From the NCBI GenBank assembly GCA_947179485.1, contig OX359249.1:4402001-4466000 (forward strand): DNA of 64,000 bases, read 5' to 3'. Each line of letters starts with the position of its first letter. The first letter of the stretch is position 1. Position numbers and translations under genes: made by a program. This stretch comes from Allacma fusca. Taxonomy: Eukaryota; Arthropoda; Collembola; Symphypleona; Sminthuridae. Below the pieces are notes generated by a model. The model did not search any database. It was given only the letters and a program-made list of their open reading frames with translations, and was not told the DNA's origin. Positions 60,020 to 64,000 of this stretch are shown here, piece by piece.

Positions 60020-61685
60020 CCATATCGCGAAATTCCGGCCTGGAAGTTCCAAAGTGGACTCTGTCGTTTTTGTTCGAACTGACAGGTTTAAGTACGTTTC
60101 CTACTACCATTTCCACAATTCTCAAAAGAATTTCAATCCAAGTACAGAATCGTGACCCCTGGCACCTAGTGCTTCTAGTTGTGTACCCATATCGTGAAAT
60201 TTCGGCCTGGAAGTTCAAAAGTGGACTCTGTCGTTGTTGTTCGAACTGACAGGGTCAAGTACGTTTCCTACTACCATTTCCACAATTCTCAAAGGAATTT
60301 CAATCCAAGTACAGAATCGTGAACCCTGGCACCTAGTGCTTCTAGTTATGTACCCATGTCGCGAAATTTCGGCCTGGAAGTTCCAAAGTGGACTGTCGAT
60401 TTTGTTCGAACTGACAGGGTCAAGTACGTTTCCTACTACCATTTCCACAATTCAATAAGGAATTTCAATCCAAGTACAGAATCGTGACCATTGGCACCTA
60501 GTACTTCTAGTTATGTACCCATATCGCGAAATTTCGGCCTGGAAGTTCCAAAGTGGACTCTGTAGTTTTTGTTCGAACTGACAGGGTCAAGTTCGTTTCC
60601 TACTACCATTTCCACAATTCTCAAAGGAATTTCAATCCAAGTACAGAATTATGACCCCTCGCACCTAGTGCTTCTAGTTATGTACCCATATCGCGAACTT
60701 TCGGCCTGGAAGTTCCAAAGTGGACTCTGTCGTTTTTGTTCGAACTGACAGGTTTAAGTACGTTTCCTACTACCATTTCCACAATTCTCAAAAGAATTTC
60801 AATCCAAGTACAGAATCGTGACCCCTGGCACCTAGTGCTTCTAGTTGTGTACCCATATCGTGAAATTTCGGCCTGGAAGTTCAAAAGTGGACTCTGTCGT
60901 TTTTGTTCGAACTGACAGGGTCAAGTACGTTTCCTACTACCATTTCCACAATTCTCAAAAGAATTTCAATCCAAGTACAGAATCGTGACCCCTGGCACCT
61001 AGTGCTTCTAGTTATGTACCCATATCGAGAATTTTCGGCTTGGAAGTTCCAAAGTGGACTGTCGTTTTTGTTCGAACTGACAGGGTCAAGTACGTTTCCT
61101 ACTACCATTTCCACAATTCAATAAGGAATTTCAATCCAAGTACAGAATCGTGACCGCTCGCACCTAGTGCTTCTAGTTATGTACCCATATCGCGAAATTT
61201 CGGCCTGGAAGTTCCAAAGTGGACTCTGTCGTTTTTGTTCGAACTGACAGGGTCAATTACGTTTCCTACTACCATTTCCACAATTCTCAAATGAATTTCA
61301 ATCCAAGTACAGAATCGTGACCCCTGGCACCTAGTGCTTCTAGTTATGTACCCATATCGAGAATTTTCGGCCTGGAAGTTCCAAAGTGGACTCTGTCGTT
61401 TTTGTTCGAACTGACAGGGTCAAGTACGTTTCCTACTACCATTTCCAGAATTCTATAAGGAATTTCAATCCAAGTACAGAATCGTGACCCTTTGCACCTA
61501 GTGCTTCTAGTTGTGTACCCATATCGTGAAATTTCTGCCTGGAAGTCCCAAAGTGGACTCTGTCGTTTTTGTTCGAACTGACAGGGTCAAGTACGTTTCC
61601 TACTACCATTTCCACAATTCTCAAAGGAATTTCAATTTAAGTACAGAATCGTGACCGCTCGCACCTAGTGCTTCTAGTTATGTAC
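60020..61685 (+). repeat. Third copy of the 48.4 kb module (ten monomers)
   Basis: Units at 60020, 60187, 60354, 60519, 60686, 60853, 61020, 61185, 61352 and 61519 follow the order of 48,379-50,040. Shared variants are GTCGATTTTG, ATTATGACC, CTCAAATGAATTTC, AAGTCCCAAAG and AATTTAAGTAC. The offset is 11,641 bp at the left end and 11,645 bp at the right end, because two units differ by 2 bp each. A private change is GTCGTTGTTGTTCG near 60,230. Its last three units begin the 1,000-bp hexamer. Confidence 0.82.
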
Positions 61686-62184
61686 CCATATCGAGAATTT
61701 TCGGCCTGGAAGTTCCAAAGTGGACTCTGTCGTTTTTGTTCGAACTGACAGGGTCAAGTACGTTTCCTACTACCATTTCCAGAATTCTATAAGGAATTTC
61801 AATCCAAGTACAGAATCGTGACCCCTCGCACCTATTGCTTCTAGTTGTGTACCCATATCGTGAAATTTCGGCCTGGAAGTTCAAAAGTGGACTCTGTCGT
61901 TTTTGTTCGAACTGACAGGGTCAAGTACGTTTCCTACTACCATTTCCACAATTCAATAAGGAATTTCAATCCAAGTACAGAATCGTGAACCCTGGCACCT
62001 AGTGCTTCTAGTTATGTACCCATGTCGCGAAATTTCGGCCTGGAAGTTCCAAAGTGGACTGTCGTTTTTGTTCGAACTGACAGGGTCAAGTACGTTTCCT
62101 ACTACCATTTCCACAATTCAATAAGGAATTTCAATCCAAGTACAGAATCGTGACCGCTCGCACCTAGTGCTTCTAGTTATGTAC
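61185..62184 (+). repeat. HOR unit, 6 monomers, 1,000 bp, copy 1
   Basis: Monomers start at 61185, 61352, 61519, 61686, 61853 and 62020. Markers are CTCAAATGAATTTC, GAATTCTATAAGG in units two and four, GACCCTTTGCACC, AAGTCCCAAAG with AATTTAAG, TTCAAAAG, and a 165-bp CCATGTCG unit. A private change is CACCTATTGC near 61,833. The last unit has GGTCAAGTACG; copy 2 has GGTCAATTACG. Confidence 0.92.
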
Positions 62185-63184
62185 CCATATCGCGAAATTT
62201 CGGCCTGGAAGTTCCAAAGTGGACTCTGTCGTTTTTGTTCGAACTGACAGGGTCAATTACGTTTCCTACTACCATTTCCACAATTCTCAAATGAATTTCA
62301 ATCCAAGTACAGAATCGTGACCCCTGGCACCTAGTGCTTCTAGTTATGTACCCATATCGAGAATTTTCGGCCTGGAAGTTCCAAAGTGGACTCTGTCGTT
62401 TTTGTTCGAACTGACAGGGTCAAGTACGTTTCCTACTACCATTTCCAGAATTCTATAAGGAATTTCAATCCAAGTACAGAATCGTGACCCTTTGCACCTA
62501 GTGCTTCTAGTTGTGTACCCATATCGTGAAATTTCTGCCTGGAAGTCCCAAAGTGGACTCTGTCGTTTTTGTTCGAACTGACAGGGTCAAGTACGTTTCC
62601 TACTACCATTTCCACAATTCTCAAAGGAATTTCAATTTAAGTACAGAATCGTGACCGCTCGCACCTAGTGCTTCTAGTTATGTACCCATATCGAGAATTT
62701 TCGGCCTGGAAGTTCCAAAGTGGACTCTGTCGTTTTTGTTCGAACTGACAGGGTCAAGTACGTTTCCTACTACCATTTCCAGAATTCTATAAGGAATTTC
62801 AATCCAAGTACAGAATCGTGACCCCTCGCACCTAGTGCTTCTAGTTGTGTACCCATATCGTGAAATTTCGGCCTGGAAGTTCAAAAGTGGACTCTGTCGT
62901 TTTTGTTCGAACTGACAGGGTCAAGTACGTTTCCTACTACCATTTCCACAATTCAATAAGGAATTTCAATCCAAGTACAGAATCGTGAACCCTGGCCTCT
63001 AGTGCTTCTAGTTATGTACCCATGTCGCGAAATTTGCGCCTGGAAGTTCCAAAGTGGACTGTCGTTTTTGTTCGAACTGACAGGGTCAATTACGTTTCCT
63101 ACTACCATTTCCACAATTCAATAAGGAATTTCAATCCAAGTACAGAATCGTGACCGCTCGCACCTAGTGCTTCTAGTTATGTAC
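62185..63184 (+). repeat. HOR unit, 6 monomers, 1,000 bp, copy 2
   Basis: All markers recur at exactly 1,000 bp. The end of the fifth unit gains CCTGGCCTCTAG near 62,995, which is also at the window's last bases, so copy 3 shares it and copy 1 does not. A private change is AAATTTGCGCC near 63,033. Confidence 0.92.
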
Positions 63185-64000
63185 CCATATCGCGAAATTT
63201 CGGCCTGGAAGTTCCAAAGTGGACTCTGTCGTTTTTGTTCGAACTGACAGGGTCAATTACGTTTCCTACTACCATTTCCACAATTCTCAAATGAATTTCA
63301 ATCCAAGTACAGAATCGTGACCCCTGGCACCTAGTGCTTCTAGTTATGTACCCATATCGAGAATTTTCGGCCTGGAAGTTCCAAAGTGGACTCTGTCGTT
63401 TTTGTTCGAACTGACAGGGTCAAGTACGTTTCCTACTACCATTTCCAGAATTCTATAAGGAATTTCAATCCAAGTACAGAATCGTGACCCTTTGCACCTA
63501 GTGCTTCTAGTTGTGTACCCATATCGTGAAATTTCTGCCTGGAAGTCCCAAAGTGGACTCTGTCGTTTTTGTTCGAACTGACAGGGTCAAGTACGTTTCC
63601 TACTACCATTTCCACAATTCTCAAAGGAATTTCAATTTAAGTACAGAATCGTGACCGCTCGCACCTAGTGCTTCTAGTTATGTACCCATATCGAGAATTT
63701 TCGGCCTGGAAGTTCCAAAGTGGACTCTGTCGTTTTTGTTCGAACTGACAGGGTCAAGTACGTTTCCTACTACCATTTCCAGAATTCTATAAGGAATTTC
63801 AATCCAAGTACAGAATCGTGACCCCTCGCACCTAGTGCTTCTAGTTGTGTACCCATATCGTGAAATTTCGGCCTGGAAGTTCAAAAGTGGACTCTGTCGT
63901 TTTTGTTCGAACTGACAGGGTCAAGTACGTTTCCTACTACCATTTCCACAATTCAATAAGGAATTTCAATCCAAGTACAGAATCGTGAACCCTGGCCTCT
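63185..64000 (+). repeat. HOR unit, 1,000-bp family, copy 3, cut by window end
   Basis: Almost five monomers of the hexamer are present before the window ends inside the fifth, at CCTGGCCTCT. The array plainly continues to the right with the same period. Confidence 0.92.

Larger units (their letters stand above)
1..64000 (+). repeat. Satellite DNA array, ~166-bp monomer, head to tail
   Basis: The motif CCATATCG (or a close variant) recurs every 165-167 bp across the whole window and always on the same strand, giving about 385 monomers. The full monomer is 167 bp. Its most constant parts are TGGAAGTTCCA at 22-32, GTTCGAAC at 53-60, CCTACTACC at 81-89, the AAGTACAGAATCG stretch at 121-133 and CACCTAGTGCTTCTAG at 144-159. 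No unique sequence, inversion or inserted element interrupts it. This is what is seen. From general knowledge, nucleosome-sized satellites with higher-order repeats are typical of centromeric or pericentromeric heterochromatin in eukaryotes; that this array is centromeric is inference. I do not recognise the family. Confidence 0.98.

Noticed and set aside
1-64000. CRISPR-like regular repetition.
   Set aside because: The whole 165-167 bp unit is repeated with no unique spacers, and the array is far too long and uniform. It is satellite DNA.
1-64000. Retroelement, LTR or other virus-derived element as origin of the array.
   Set aside because: I see no terminal repeats, primer-binding-like ends, polypurine tract or coding similarity in the monomer, and no target-site duplications around any block.
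1-64000. tRNA, rRNA or small RNA genes hidden in the monomer (GTTCGAAC resembles part of a tRNA T-loop, GTTCGAATC).
   Set aside because: The rest of a tRNA fold is not present: no matching acceptor stem, A box or anticodon arm at the right spacing. The match is a short palindrome only.
1-64000. Assignment to a named satellite or species.
   Set aside because: The monomer length is near that of many unrelated plant and animal satellites, and I do not recognise the sequence. A database search with the consensus would be needed to decide.

Overview
The whole 64 kb window is one uninterrupted tandem satellite DNA array. I see no gene, RNA gene, transposon or unique sequence. The unit is a monomer of about 165-167 bp (167 bp in the full form, roughly 44% GC, about 385 units in all). 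Every copy lies head to tail in the same orientation, from the first base to the last. Below I number the monomer from the conserved CCATATCG motif as position 1. Satellite arrays of this size with nucleosome-sized units and higher-order repeats (HORs) are typical of eukaryotic centromeric or pericentromeric heterochromatin, so the organism is surely a eukaryote. I do not recognise the satellite and cannot name the clade. CpG dinucleotides are not depleted in the monomer (8 seen, about 8 expected).

Monomers fall into a small alphabet of subtypes, recognised by linked variants. The variable sites are: position 1 (CCAT or GCAT); 7-17 (CGCGAAATTTC, CGAGAATTTTC, CGTGAAATTTC, CGAGACTTTTC, CGCGAACTTTC, CGCGAAATACC, CGCGAAATTCC); 28-34 (TTCCAAA, TTATAAA, TTCTAAA, TTCAAAA); 40-46 (CTCTGTCG, CTGTCG with 2 bp lost, CTCTGTAG); the T-rich tract at 48-55 (TTTTTGTT, 8 T or 7 T); 67-77 (GGTCAAGTACG, GGTCAATTACG, GGTCAAGTTCG, GGTTTAAGTACG); and 100-110 (CTCAAAGG, CTCAAAGC, CAATAAGG or GAATTCTATAAGG types). 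The 2-bp loss makes 165-bp units and the 7-T tract makes 166-bp units.

Layout: (I) 1-5,816, a 14-monomer HOR of 2,328 bp containing 332-bp dimers. (II) 5,817-10,738, a 10-monomer HOR of 1,665 bp in nearly three copies. (III) 10,739-16,975, a mosaic with no stable period. (IV) 16,976-20,961, a 12-monomer HOR of 1,993 bp in two copies. (V) 20,704-35,137, a 7.13 kb block duplicated in tandem, itself made of 830/832-bp pentamers. (VI) 35,138-46,550, a zone marked by CTCTGTAG and CGCGAACTTTC subtypes, whose repeat spacing shortens from 18 through 15, 13 and 11 to 6 monomers. (VII) 46,551-53,860, with 1,164-bp heptamers, three 831-bp pentamers and a dispersed module. (VIII) 53,861-61,184, with 833-bp pentamers and 11/12-monomer units. 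(IX) 61,185-64,000, a 1,000-bp hexamer that runs off the right edge.

The picture is of an array kept alike by repeated unequal exchange or similar tandem amplification at several scales. New subtypes are amplified locally and replace older ones along the array. All open reading frames are by-products of the repeat and encode nothing recognisable. Coordinates and periods were read by eye; copy identities were not computed.
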